Assembly: GCF_037943105.1 (NCBI RefSeq)
Contig: NZ_CP149803.1
Location: forward strand, 992,001-1,056,000
Source: Pseudomonas sp. TMP9
Lineage (GTDB): Bacteria; Pseudomonadota; Gammaproteobacteria; Pseudomonadales; Pseudomonadaceae
Reading direction: 5' to 3'
Length of the DNA stretch: 64,000 bases
Under the pieces are notes generated by a model that made no database searches, was not told where the DNA came from, and was given only the letters and a program-made list of their open reading frames with translations. Positions 1-7,951 of this stretch are shown piece by piece; the first letter of the stretch is position 1, and each line of letters opens with the position of its first letter. Position numbers and translations under genes: made by a program.

Positions 1-398
1 CACGGTTAGCCCGCTATGCCGAAGCGCTTGGCAATCCGCTGCTCAGCCCGCGTGAGCGCATCCTCGGTTATTACGCTGAGTTAGTTGAGCACTTCGCCCG
101 GCAAGAGCGGCTGGAATACCACTGCTTTATTGGCAGCCTGAGCTTCGAGATGGCGGAGCTGTCGCCGACCTTGGGCGTGCAAGTGGATGCGATTCTGCAA
201 ACCTCGGCTGACATTCTGCAGCGCTGCCTGGAACAGGCGCAGAGCGCCGGTGAGCTGCCCGCTGATGAAGACTGTCGCAACCTGGCGAGCTTTATCGCCA
301 ATGCCTGGCAGGGCGCGTTGACCCGGCTGAAAGTGGCGAACAATTGCCAAGCCTTAACCGACTTTATCCAGCGCCTGCAGCGGTTGTTGCAGGCCTGA
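1..398 (+). CDS. TetR/AcrR-family regulator, C-terminal part (cut by window edge)
   Basis: Only the ligand-binding, all-helical C-terminal part is inside the window; the reading frame is open from base 3 and stops at 396-398. The visible part (about 131 residues) contains no DNA-binding helix-turn-helix, which must lie upstream. The helical pattern with a late Ala-Trp-Gln-Gly-Ala segment followed by Leu-Thr-Arg-Leu is typical of TetR regulators of the NemR/AcuR kind. The next gene, 51 bases downstream on the same strand, is an Old Yellow Enzyme, and a perfect 12-bp palindrome lies between them. This is the arrangement of nemR-nemA, where the regulator senses electrophiles and represses a flavin reductase. 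Function as repressor of the OYE gene is inferred from context. Confidence 0.7.
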   Translation, partial: RLARYAEALGNPLLSPRERILGYYAELVEHFARQERLEYHCFIGSLSFEMAELSPTLGVQVDAILQTSADILQRCLEQAQSAGELPADEDCRNLASFIANAWQGALTRLKVANNCQALTDFIQRLQRLLQA

Positions 399-422
399 CC
401 TTTTAAAAAACACCCAAACAAG

Positions 423-434
423 ACGACCGGTCGT
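423..434. promoter_or_regulatory. Palindromic operator candidate for the TetR regulator
   Basis: The sequence ACGACCGGTCGT is a perfect 12-bp palindrome between the TetR-like gene and the Old Yellow Enzyme gene, ending about 15 bases before the latter's start codon. The ACCGGT core is common in TetR/NemR-type operators. Its position would let a bound repressor block transcription or translation initiation of the downstream reductase. Binding is inferred, not shown. Confidence 0.5.
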
Positions 435-449
435 TTACCGGCCAGAGGA

Positions 450-1565
450 ATGATGATGACCGACCCTGTTAAAGCGCTGTTCCAACCCTTCACCCTAGGC
501 AACCTGAAGCTGCCAACCCGCGTGGTGATGGCGCCGATGACCCGCTCCTTCTCCCCAGGCGGCGTGCCGAACAGCAAGGTCATCGAGTACTACCGTCGCC
601 GTGCGGCGGCCGGTGTTGGCCTGATCGTTACCGAAGGCACCACGGTGGGTCACAAGGCTGCCAACGGCTACCCCAACGTGCCGCGCTTCTATGGTGCAGA
701 TGCCCTGGCCGGCTGGCAGAAAGTGGTCGAGGCGGTCCATGCCGAAGGCGGCAAGATCGTTCCGCAGCTGTGGCACGTGGGCAATGTGCGCAAGCTGGGC
801 ACTGAGCCGGATGCCAGCGTTCCGGGCTATGGCCCGAGTGAAAAAATCAAAGACGGCACCGTCGTCGTGCATGGCATGACCCAGGATGACATCAACGAAG
901 TCATCGCCGCCTTCGCCCAAGCCGCTAAGGATGCACAGAGCATCGGCATGGATGGCGTAGAGATTCACGGCGCTCACGGCTATCTGGTCGACCAGTTTTT
1001 CTGGGAAGGCACCAACAAGCGCACTGACCAATACGGCGGTGATCTGGCCCAGCGTTCGCGCTTTGCCATTGAGCTGATCCAAGCCGTGCGCGCCGCTGTC
1101 GGCCCGGACTTCCCGATTATCTTGCGTTTCTCGCAGTGGAAGCAGCAGGACTACACCGCACGCCTGGTGCAGACCCCAGAAGCGCTGGAGGCTTTCCTCA
1201 AGCCGCTGTCTGACGCCGGCGTGGACATTTTCCATTGCTCGACGCGCCGTTTTTGGGAGCCTGAGTTTGAAGGCTCCGACCTCAACCTGGCCGGCTGGAC
1301 ACGCAAACTCACCGGCAAGCCCACCATCACCGTCGGCAGTGTTGGTTTGGATGGCGAGTTCCTGCAGTTCATGGTCAACACCGACAAGGTCGCCCAGCCG
1401 GCCAGCCTGGAAAACCTGCTGGAGCGTTTGAACAACCAAGAATTTGATCTGGTGGCAGTGGGTCGCGCCTTGCTGGTTGACCCGGATTGGGCGGTGAAGG
1501 TGCGCGATGGCCGCGAGCAGGACATTCTGCCGTTCAGCCGTGAAGCGCTGATGAGCCTGGTTTAA
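450..1565 (+). CDS. Old Yellow Enzyme family NADH:flavin oxidoreductase
   Basis: A 371-residue FMN-dependent TIM-barrel ene-reductase, expected to reduce activated C=C bonds or nitro groups of electrophiles in the cytoplasm with NAD(P)H. The early motif MAPMTR is present. The HGAHGYLVDQF segment near residues 173-183 supplies the two substrate-anchoring histidines (173, 176) and the Tyr at 178. A late VAVGRALLVDPDW segment is the phosphate-binding region for FMN. The length matches the family. Three ATG codons run in tandem at 450, 453 and 456, just after the purine-rich AGAGGA, so the exact start is uncertain by two residues. It follows a TetR-type gene and its operator-like palindrome, which suggests induction by electrophiles. 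The specific substrate cannot be told; XenA/XenB, NemA and related enzymes are all possible. Confidence 0.88.
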   Translation: MMMTDPVKALFQPFTLGNLKLPTRVVMAPMTRSFSPGGVPNSKVIEYYRRRAAAGVGLIVTEGTTVGHKAANGYPNVPRFYGADALAGWQKVVEAVHAEGGKIVPQLWHVGNVRKLGTEPDASVPGYGPSEKIKDGTVVVHGMTQDDINEVIAAFAQAAKDAQSIGMDGVEIHGAHGYLVDQFFWEGTNKRTDQYGGDLAQRSRFAIELIQAVRAAVGPDFPIILRFSQWKQQDYTARLVQTPEALEAFLKPLSDAGVDIFHCSTRRFWEPEFEGSDLNLAGWTRKLTGKPTITVGSVGLDGEFLQFMVNTDKVAQPASLENLLERLNNQEFDLVAVGRALLVDPDWAVKVRDGREQDILPFSREALMSLV

Positions 1566-1610
1566 GCGGTACTATTTTTGTGTGCGCCGCAAAACGGCGC
1601 CACGCTCCTC

Positions 1611-1637
1611 AGCCCCGGCACATCGGGGCTTTTTTTT
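1611..1637 (+). terminator. Rho-independent terminator after the OYE gene
   Basis: The stem AGCCCCG / CGGGGCT closes a six-base loop and is followed by a run of eight T residues, 45 bases after the OYE stop codon. It separates this unit from the hydrolase gene downstream. Confidence 0.9.
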
Positions 1638-1738
1638 GCCGGTGCAAAACGCGCAACTGCACGCCAACAGCCTGTGCGGTAGGGCGAGTTGGATTAACGA
1701 CTATTGGCTCTGGCCGGTTTTGACCACAAGGATTCACC

Positions 1739-2689
1739 ATGAAGCGTTTTGCCAACATTTTAATCAGCGTCGTCCTGCTGGCTTTGGTCGCGCTAACGGC
1801 TGCGGCCGCTTGGAACTGGGCGCCAGATCGCCCCGTGGCGCAACTTAAACCGCGTTGGGCCTTGCCGCCCTCACAGTTCGTGGCCCTCGACGGCATGCAG
1901 GTGCACCTGCGTGATCAAGGCCCGCGCGATGACCCCGCGCCAATTGTGCTGCTGCATGGCACCTCGGCCAGCCTGCACACCTGGGAAGGCTGGGTGGCCG
2001 CGCTGCAGAATAAACGTCGGGTGATTAGCCTGGATTTACCCGGCTTTGGCCTGACTGGGCCATTCCCTGGCGGTGATTACCGCATGGCTCACTACAGCGC
2101 TTTTCTTGCCAACGTGCTGGATCAGCTACAGGTGCCGCGTGCAGTGGTGGCGGGCAATAGCTTTGGTGGTCAATTGGCCTGGCAATTCGCCTTGGATCAT
2201 CCGCAGCGGGTCGAGCGTCTGGTGTTGGTGGATGCGGCGGGTTACCCGCGCAATGCCACTTCCATACCCATCGGTTTTCGCTTGGCGCAAATTCCCGCAT
2301 TGGCGCCGTTGATGGACAACCTGCTGCCGCGCGCGATGATTGAAGCGAGCATCCGCAATGTCTATGGCGACCCGAGCCAGGTGAGCGATGAGCTGATTGA
2401 TCGTTACTATGAGCTGACCCTGCGCGCCGGCAACCGGCAAGCCCTGCGTCAGCGCTTTACTCAAGCCGACGGCGGGTCAGGTTATACCCGCATTGCTGAG
2501 CTGAAAGTGCCGACGCTGATTATCTGGGGTGGCCGCGATCAGCTGATCCCGCCGGTCAACGCCGAACGTTTCCAGCGGGATGTCGAAGGCAGCCGCGTCG
2601 TGCTATTCGACGACTTAGGCCATGTGCCCCAAGAAGAAGACCCCGCGCGCACCGTGGCAGCGCTGCAAGCCTTTCTTAGCGACATGTAG
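1739..2689 (+). CDS. Alpha/beta hydrolase with N-terminal membrane anchor or signal
   Basis: A 316-residue serine hydrolase of the alpha/beta fold. Residues about 5-25 form a hydrophobic segment (signal anchor or uncleaved signal), so the catalytic domain probably lies in the periplasm or at the membrane face. The oxyanion region LLHGTSAS is near 71-78. The nucleophile elbow GNSFGG puts the catalytic Ser near 141. The acid is probably the Asp of GGRDQLIP (about 264), and the His of DLGHVPQEEDP (about 294) completes the triad. The start ATG is preceded by an AAGGA ribosome site. It resembles lipases and aromatic-cleavage hydrolases, but nothing nearby reveals the substrate. It is transcribed alone, with a terminator upstream. 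Confidence 0.8.
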   Translation: MKRFANILISVVLLALVALTAAAAWNWAPDRPVAQLKPRWALPPSQFVALDGMQVHLRDQGPRDDPAPIVLLHGTSASLHTWEGWVAALQNKRRVISLDLPGFGLTGPFPGGDYRMAHYSAFLANVLDQLQVPRAVVAGNSFGGQLAWQFALDHPQRVERLVLVDAAGYPRNATSIPIGFRLAQIPALAPLMDNLLPRAMIEASIRNVYGDPSQVSDELIDRYYELTLRAGNRQALRQRFTQADGGSGYTRIAELKVPTLIIWGGRDQLIPPVNAERFQRDVEGSRVVLFDDLGHVPQEEDPARTVAALQAFLSDM

Positions 2690-3035
2690 CCAGTGGTTTT
2701 TTGCCGATGCAGCCGCGTAGCTGGTTGTTAAGTGCCGCTGCCGAATAGGCAGTGGCCTGTCCTGACCTACCTCGGTCTGGGCTGCAGGGCAAGGTACCTA
2801 TAATCGCGCCCGCTCAAACCGCTAAAGCGGGCATGGGACAGATGAAATGGTATTGGTGAGCCAAGCGCCATGGCGTTATTCAGCCGAGGTTCTCACCCTC
2901 GCTGCTGGGGGCAATGCATTGCGCCGCGCTTCTTAGGCAAAAAACCGTGCGATAACCGGTCATAAGCACCTAGGCTGTAGGCACTGAGGCTGCGCTTTTG
3001 CAGCAGCCGGCTGTTATTCGAAAGGATGTAGACCA
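2690..3035. other. Intergenic stretch upstream of the GGDEF gene
   Basis: This 346-base gap has no convincing gene. A perfect TATAAT hexamer sits at 2799-2804 without a good TTGACA partner, so a promoter for the downstream cyclase may lie here with a long leader of about 230 bases. I see no clear riboswitch consensus and no terminator with a T-run. Confidence 0.4.
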
Positions 3036-4010
3036 ATGGATGAACCCCTCGCCACTTCTTCCTTGGAAGCTGTATCAAGACCGTTGCTCAAACTGGCCAA
3101 GATGTTGTGCGGCATGCAGACCAGTTTTATCACGCTGATTGACTGGAACAACATGCGCCAGAGCGTGCTGCACTGCGACAGCGACCCTGCATTGCCGATC
3201 ACCGAAGGCACAGTGGTGGATTGGAGTGAATCGCTGTGCCGGCGTATGTTTTCCAACGGAGACGTGCAGAGCTGCAACATCGACAGTTTGTTTGCCGATA
3301 CGCCAGGCGCGGGCATGGGCATTAAATCGTTTGTGGTGTTGCCTGTGGTGCTGGCCGATCGCACGTTGGGAACGTTTTGCGTCGCCAGCCTTGAGCGGGT
3401 CGAGCTGGATGAGCAGGTGCTGGAGCAGTTGCAGCTGATCAGCGATGCATTGTCATATCAGTTCCACTTAGAACTTGAGTATCAAGCGTTGCACAAGCGT
3501 GCTGAAGACCGTCAGCAGTTGATTGATGATCTGCACCAGCAGGCCTCGACCGATCCGTTGACGGGGCTGCTCAACCGCCGCGGCTTTACCCTGCAGTGGC
3601 AGCGCGCCATGGCCCACAGTGCCATCACCGGCAGTTCCTTAGCGGTAATGATGATCGACATTGACCACTTCAAAAAATTGAATGACCTGCATGGACATGA
3701 GCGCGGAGATGCAGCCTTGATCCATGTTGCCAGCGCCCTAGGCCGCGTGACACGCAAGCAGGATTTTGTCTGCCGCTTAGGCGGTGATGAGTTTGTCGTG
3801 GTGGCACCTGGCTCCGATGCCAGTGGGTTGGAAATACTCGGCCAGCGCTTGCAACAGCAACTGCAGGCGGTTGCACATGATCTGTTCATGCACGTCAGTA
3901 TCGGCATCGCCGCTGCGCCCCAGCATCCGGTGGATGATCTGCTGCGCTTGGCTGATCAAGCCCTGTATCGCAGCAAACAACAGGGGCGGAACTGCATTAA
4001 TAGCGCCTGA
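3036..4010 (+). CDS. GAF-GGDEF diguanylate cyclase
   Basis: A 324-residue cytoplasmic protein. Residues about 10-145 resemble a GAF sensor domain, a short linker helix follows, and a GGDEF domain covers about 165-320. The catalytic loop is intact (RLGGDEF, GGDEF at 249-253), so it should make cyclic di-GMP from two GTP. An allosteric inhibition site RKQD (240-243) lies exactly five residues before GGDEF, the canonical RxxD product-feedback position. No transmembrane segment is seen. The GAF ligand is unknown. It appears monocistronic, and the ABC operon starts 271 bases downstream. The start ATG follows AAAGGATG, a plausible ribosome site. Confidence 0.9.
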   Translation: MDEPLATSSLEAVSRPLLKLAKMLCGMQTSFITLIDWNNMRQSVLHCDSDPALPITEGTVVDWSESLCRRMFSNGDVQSCNIDSLFADTPGAGMGIKSFVVLPVVLADRTLGTFCVASLERVELDEQVLEQLQLISDALSYQFHLELEYQALHKRAEDRQQLIDDLHQQASTDPLTGLLNRRGFTLQWQRAMAHSAITGSSLAVMMIDIDHFKKLNDLHGHERGDAALIHVASALGRVTRKQDFVCRLGGDEFVVVAPGSDASGLEILGQRLQQQLQAVAHDLFMHVSIGIAAAPQHPVDDLLRLADQALYRSKQQGRNCINSA

Positions 4011-4176
4011 CGCCTTGGTTTTGCCTGCATAACCCGTTGCTGGCGTGCATTAATGCGGGTCAACGCGTGACTAACCTCGGCGGTGCCCGCAAAAGCGGCT
4101 GTTTTTGTGCGCAATTAAAGATGTATGTGCAATGTTGCGCTGTAGCGAACGGATACATGACTTAGCGGTTCTTGGC

Positions 4177-4206
4177 TTGCGCAGTCTGTGTGTGACTCCT
4201 TATAGT
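4177..4206 (+). promoter_or_regulatory. Possible sigma-70 promoter of the ABC operon
   Basis: TTGCGC (4177-4182) and TATAGT (4201-4206) are separated by 18 bases, about 75 bases before the ABC ATPase start. The match is moderate; this is a pattern call only. Confidence 0.35.
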
Positions 4207-4281
4207 CCGCCGGCACTTAAGCGCCCGGCTTGCGTCAGCAGCGGCTGCAAGCAGGGCCTGTTACCGCAATGGTGAGAGGCC

Positions 4282-5205
4282 ATGATCGAAATAAAAAAAC
4301 TAACGAAGCGTTTCGCCCAGCACACCGCCGTTGATGACCTGTCCTTCAGCGTTCAGCCTGGCGAAGTATTGGGTTTTCTCGGCCCGAACGGGGCGGGTAA
4401 ATCAACGACCATGAAGATGCTCACCGGTTTTCTTGCGCCCACGTCCGGCAGCGCTAGCATTCTCGGCTTCGACATCCAAAAAGACACCCTCAAGGCCCAG
4501 CGGCTGATTGGTTATCTGCCTGAAGGCGCGCCCTGCTATGGCGACATGACCGTGCGTGGGTTTCTTCTGTTTATTGCCGAAGTTCGTGGCTTTAAGGGTG
4601 CCGAGAAGCATGCGCGGGTGGCGAAAGCAGTGGCCCACGTTGAGCTTGAGGCGGTGCTTGAGCAGAGCATCGAAACCTTGTCTAAAGGGTTTAAACGCCG
4701 TGTGGGTCTGGCCCAGGCGATTTTGCATGACCCCAAAGTGCTGATCCTTGATGAGCCCACCGATGGTCTTGATCCGAATCAAAAGCATCAGGTGCGCAAG
4801 CTGATCCAGAGCTTGGCCCACGATAAAATCGTGATTATTTCGACCCACATCCTCGAAGAAGTCTCGGCCGTGTGCACGCGCGCGGTGGTGATTGCCGACG
4901 GCAAGCTGTTGGCTGATGGCACGCCGCTGGCGTTAGAAAGCCGCTCGCGCTATCACCAGGCCGTTACCTTAGTGGCCCAAGAGCCACTGGATAAAGACGC
5001 GCTGGCGGCATTGCCGGGCGTTGCTGGGGTGGAGGAAAACACCCTGGAACACAGCCTGAGTATTTTGGCCAAGCCGGGTCAGGTGATCTTCCCGCAGGTT
5101 AATGCACTGATCGCAGAACGTGGCTGGCAGGTGCGTGAATTAAATGTCGAACGCGGCCGCTTGGACGAAGTGTTCCGCAGCCTGACGCGGGGGGAGGCGC
5201 TATGA
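4282..5205 (+). CDS. ABC-2 type exporter ATPase (GldA/NosF type)
   Basis: A 307-residue nucleotide-binding subunit. Walker A GPNGAGKST is at 34-42. A degenerate signature LSKGFKRR lies near 134. Walker B VLILDEPTDGLDP is near 152-164 and is followed by the switch-histidine segment IISTH. About 85 extra C-terminal residues resemble the regulatory tail of ABC-2 exporters. It overlaps the permease gene by four bases (ATGA), and the third gene follows with the same kind of tight junction, so the three form one operon. Homologous trios are called gliding-motility ABC transporters (gldA-gldF-gldG) in Bacteroidetes but are widespread in non-gliding proteobacteria. The substrate is unknown. Confidence 0.88.
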   Translation: MIEIKKLTKRFAQHTAVDDLSFSVQPGEVLGFLGPNGAGKSTTMKMLTGFLAPTSGSASILGFDIQKDTLKAQRLIGYLPEGAPCYGDMTVRGFLLFIAEVRGFKGAEKHARVAKAVAHVELEAVLEQSIETLSKGFKRRVGLAQAILHDPKVLILDEPTDGLDPNQKHQVRKLIQSLAHDKIVIISTHILEEVSAVCTRAVVIADGKLLADGTPLALESRSRYHQAVTLVAQEPLDKDALAALPGVAGVEENTLEHSLSILAKPGQVIFPQVNALIAERGWQVRELNVERGRLDEVFRSLTRGEAL

Positions 5206-5936
5206 GTCAGTTACCGGTGATTTTTAAACGCGAGCTGGCGAGCTACTTCAGCACGCCGCTGGCCTATGTATTTATCCTGATTTTCTTGGTGCTGTCTGGG
5301 GTGTTCACCTTCTACTTGGGTGGTTTTTTTGAGAGTGGCCAGGCGAGCCTGGCGCCATTTTTCAACTTCCACCCGTGGTTGTACCTGTTTCTGGTGCCGG
5401 CAATTGCCATGCGCCTGTGGGCTGAGGAGCGCAAAAGCGGCACCATCGAATTGCTGATGACCCTGCCCATCACCCGCTTCGATGCGGTCGCGGGTAAGTT
5501 CTTCGCCGCCTGGGTGTTTGCCGGTTTGGCGTTGCTGCTGACCTTTCCGATGATCATCACCGTCAATTACCTCGGTGAGCCGGATAACGGCGCGATCATC
5601 ACCGGCTATATCGGCAGCTGGTTGCTGGCCGGGGCTTACCTGGCGATTGGTTCGTGCATGTCGGCCTTGGCTAAAAATCAGGTGATTGCCTTTATTCTGT
5701 CGGTCAGCGTGTGCTTCCTGTTTATCGTCAGCGGCTTTCCCATGGTGCTCGACGGTTTCAGCGCCTGGGCGCCGCAGTGGCTAATCGATGCTGTGGCATC
5801 GCTGAGTTTCCTCACCCGTTTCGATGCGATCAGTAAGGGCGTGATTGACCTGCGCGACCTGCTGTATTTCCTCACCCTGATCGCTGCCTGGCTGGCTGCG
5901 ACGGCGGTGGTTATCGACCTGAAAAAAGCTGATTGA
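5202..5936 (+). CDS. ABC-2 type exporter permease (GldF type)
   Basis: A 244-residue integral inner-membrane protein with about six hydrophobic helices (around 20-42, 58-72, 100-125, 140-160, 165-188 and 220-240). The early motif FKRELASYFSTPLAYVF and the WAEERKSGTIELLMTLPI segment are characteristic of ABC-2 permeases in this exporter group. The start ATG overlaps the ATPase stop codon. It should form the membrane channel for the ATPase encoded just upstream. The transported substrate cannot be deduced. Confidence 0.87.
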   Translation: MSQLPVIFKRELASYFSTPLAYVFILIFLVLSGVFTFYLGGFFESGQASLAPFFNFHPWLYLFLVPAIAMRLWAEERKSGTIELLMTLPITRFDAVAGKFFAAWVFAGLALLLTFPMIITVNYLGEPDNGAIITGYIGSWLLAGAYLAIGSCMSALAKNQVIAFILSVSVCFLFIVSGFPMVLDGFSAWAPQWLIDAVASLSFLTRFDAISKGVIDLRDLLYFLTLIAAWLAATAVVIDLKKAD

Positions 5937-5944
5937 GGACGCCC

Positions 5945-7780
5945 ATGAAAAAGCTGATGGTTTCCAGCGCCGGGCTTGTACTCATTGCCCTGGCGTTTCT
6001 CGCATTTAACCTGTTCTCCAGTTTCAGCCTTAGCGGCCTGCGCTTGGATTTGACCGAGCAAAAGCTCTTCACCCTCTCCAGCGGCACCGAGCAAATTCTC
6101 GCTGACCTGGATGAGCCGGTGGAGCTGAGCTTCTTCTATTCCGACACCGCCACCAAAGACCTGCCGGCCTTGCGTACTTACGCTAAGCGCGTTGAGGAAA
6201 TGCTCAAGGCTTACCAGCGCGAAGCGGATGGCAAACTTAAGCTGAGCATTATCGACCCGGCGCCGTTCTCTGAGGATGAAGACAAAGCCGCCGAATACGG
6301 CCTGCAGGGTATTCCTCTGCAGCAGGGCGGGGACTCGATCTACTTCGGCTTGGCCGGTAAAAACGCTGAAGGCCAGACTCAAGTCATTCCGTTTTTTGCC
6401 CTCGATCAGGAAGAGTTCTTGGAATACGAACTCAGCCGCTTGGTGCAAACCTTGGCTCAGCCTGCGCGTCCAGTGGTCGGCATACTTTCTGGCCTGCAGG
6501 TCAACGGTGGCTTTGACATGGCGGCGCGCCAGCCGACACCGGCGTGGATGCTGATTGAAGAAATTCGTCAGCTGTTCCAGATCGAAAGCCTCAAGCGGGA
6601 CGTCGACCTGATCCCGGAGAATGTCTCAGTGTTGCTGCTGATTCACCCCAAGCAGCTGTCCGAGCAGACCCTCTACGCGATTGACCAGTTCGTTCTGCGT
6701 GGCGGCAAGCTGCTGACCTTTGTGGACCCGTTCAGCGAGGCCGATACCCAAGCTGAAATGCCGGGCGAACGGGTGCTCGACAAAGCGTCTGATCTGCCTG
6801 AGCTGTTCAAGGCATGGGGCATGCGCATGGTGCCGGACCAAGTGGTCGGCGATGGCGCTTACGCCATGTCAGTCAGCATGGGTCAGGGCCAGCGCCCGGT
6901 GCGTCATGCGGCCTGGTTGAGCCTGCCGAAAAATGCCCTCGATGCCGATGACATCAGCACCGCTTCGCTGGAAACCATCACGGTGGCCACTGCCGGTATT
7001 TTGCAACCGCTGGAAGGGGCGAAAACCCAATTCACCCCGCTGATTCGCAGCTCGCAGTACGCCATGCCGTTTGATGTTAAGCGCCTTGGCATGTTGGCTA
7101 ACCCCGAAGAGTTGATCCGTGAGCTTGAGCCGACCGGTGAGCGTTACACCTTGGCTGCGCGCATCAGCGGCCCGGCGCAAACGGCTTTCCCGGAGGGCAT
7201 TGAGGGGCACAAAGACGGCCTTAAGCAGGCGGATACCATCAACGTGATTGTGGTGGCAGACACCGACATGCTCACCGACCGCATGTGGGTGCAAGTGCAA
7301 GAGTTTTTTGGCCAGCGTATCCCGCAGCCATGGGCAGACAACGCCGGCTTTGCCATCAACGCGCTGGATAACCTTGCCGGTTCCGAAGCGCTGATCAGCG
7401 TGCGTTCACGCGGGCGCTTTACCCGCCCCTTTGATGTGGTGGACAGCATTCAGCGTGACGCTGAGGTTAAGTTCCGCGAGAAGGAGCAGACCCTGCAGGC
7501 GCAATTGGCTGAAACTGAGGAAAAGCTGGCCGTTCTGCAGCAAAGCGATGACCCCAGCAAAACCATGGAGCTGACCCCCGAGCAGCAAACTGCCGTGCAG
7601 CAGTTTGTGCAGCAAAAGCTGGCCATCCGCAAAGAGCTGCGTGATGTGCGCTACCAGCTCAATGCCGATATTGAAGCCTTGGGCGGCACGCTCAAGTTCC
7701 TCAATATTGCCTTGGTGCCGTTGCTGCTGACCCTCGGCGTGCTGGCGCTGTGGCTGTGGCGCCGGCGCAAGCACGGCTAA
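5945..7780 (+). CDS. ABC exporter auxiliary protein (GldG / ABC_transp_aux type)
   Basis: About 611 residues, with one N-terminal membrane helix (about 8-28), a large extracytoplasmic region and one C-terminal helix (about 585-605) ending in WRRRKHG. This layout and the opening LRLDLTEQKLFTLSSGTEQIL match the GldG-like auxiliary family. A coiled-coil-prone, Gln/Glu-rich stretch lies around 500-570, just before the last helix. I take the ATG at 5945 because GAGGA sits five bases upstream; an in-frame TTG four codons earlier is less likely. It is the third gene of the exporter operon, which ends at a strong terminator. Confidence 0.85.
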   Translation: MKKLMVSSAGLVLIALAFLAFNLFSSFSLSGLRLDLTEQKLFTLSSGTEQILADLDEPVELSFFYSDTATKDLPALRTYAKRVEEMLKAYQREADGKLKLSIIDPAPFSEDEDKAAEYGLQGIPLQQGGDSIYFGLAGKNAEGQTQVIPFFALDQEEFLEYELSRLVQTLAQPARPVVGILSGLQVNGGFDMAARQPTPAWMLIEEIRQLFQIESLKRDVDLIPENVSVLLLIHPKQLSEQTLYAIDQFVLRGGKLLTFVDPFSEADTQAEMPGERVLDKASDLPELFKAWGMRMVPDQVVGDGAYAMSVSMGQGQRPVRHAAWLSLPKNALDADDISTASLETITVATAGILQPLEGAKTQFTPLIRSSQYAMPFDVKRLGMLANPEELIRELEPTGERYTLAARISGPAQTAFPEGIEGHKDGLKQADTINVIVVADTDMLTDRMWVQVQEFFGQRIPQPWADNAGFAINALDNLAGSEALISVRSRGRFTRPFDVVDSIQRDAEVKFREKEQTLQAQLAETEEKLAVLQQSDDPSKTMELTPEQQTAVQQFVQQKLAIRKELRDVRYQLNADIEALGGTLKFLNIALVPLLLTLGVLALWLWRRRKHG

Positions 7781-7792
7781 ACCGCCGCACCG

Positions 7793-7825
7793 ACACAGGG
7801 CCGCTCATGCGGCCCTGTGTTTTTT
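7793..7825 (+). terminator. Strong Rho-independent terminator of the ABC operon
   Basis: A perfect 12-bp stem (ACACAGGGCCGC / GCGGCCCTGTGT) with a TCAT loop is followed by five more T residues. It lies just after the last exporter gene. Confidence 0.93.
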
Positions 7826-7951
7826 GTGGCCCTGCCTGCAAGCGTGCCGGCAGGTTAACGGCTTTGTGCCTGCGGTCGTTTTCATGCAGCCAAATCTGCG
7901 ACAATCGCCACCCTCCTGATCTTCCCCTTGAACCCACCCCGCGATTGCCTG

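Noticed and set aside
495..1439. A long open frame on the minus strand opposite the Old Yellow Enzyme gene.
   Set aside because: It has no recognisable motifs and mirrors the high-GC codon pattern of the real gene; similar shadows occur opposite hrpA, the amidase and ndvB.
2842..2859. A six-codon frame Met-Lys-Trp-Tyr-Trp-stop upstream of the GGDEF gene, resembling a tryptophan leader peptide.
   Set aside because: No trp gene follows, no attenuator hairpins with a T-run are visible, and the ribosome site is weak. Chance occurrence is likely.
2930..3035. Possible c-di-GMP riboswitch upstream of the diguanylate cyclase.
   Set aside because: The sequence does not contain the conserved GEMM core elements in order, and no expression platform is evident.
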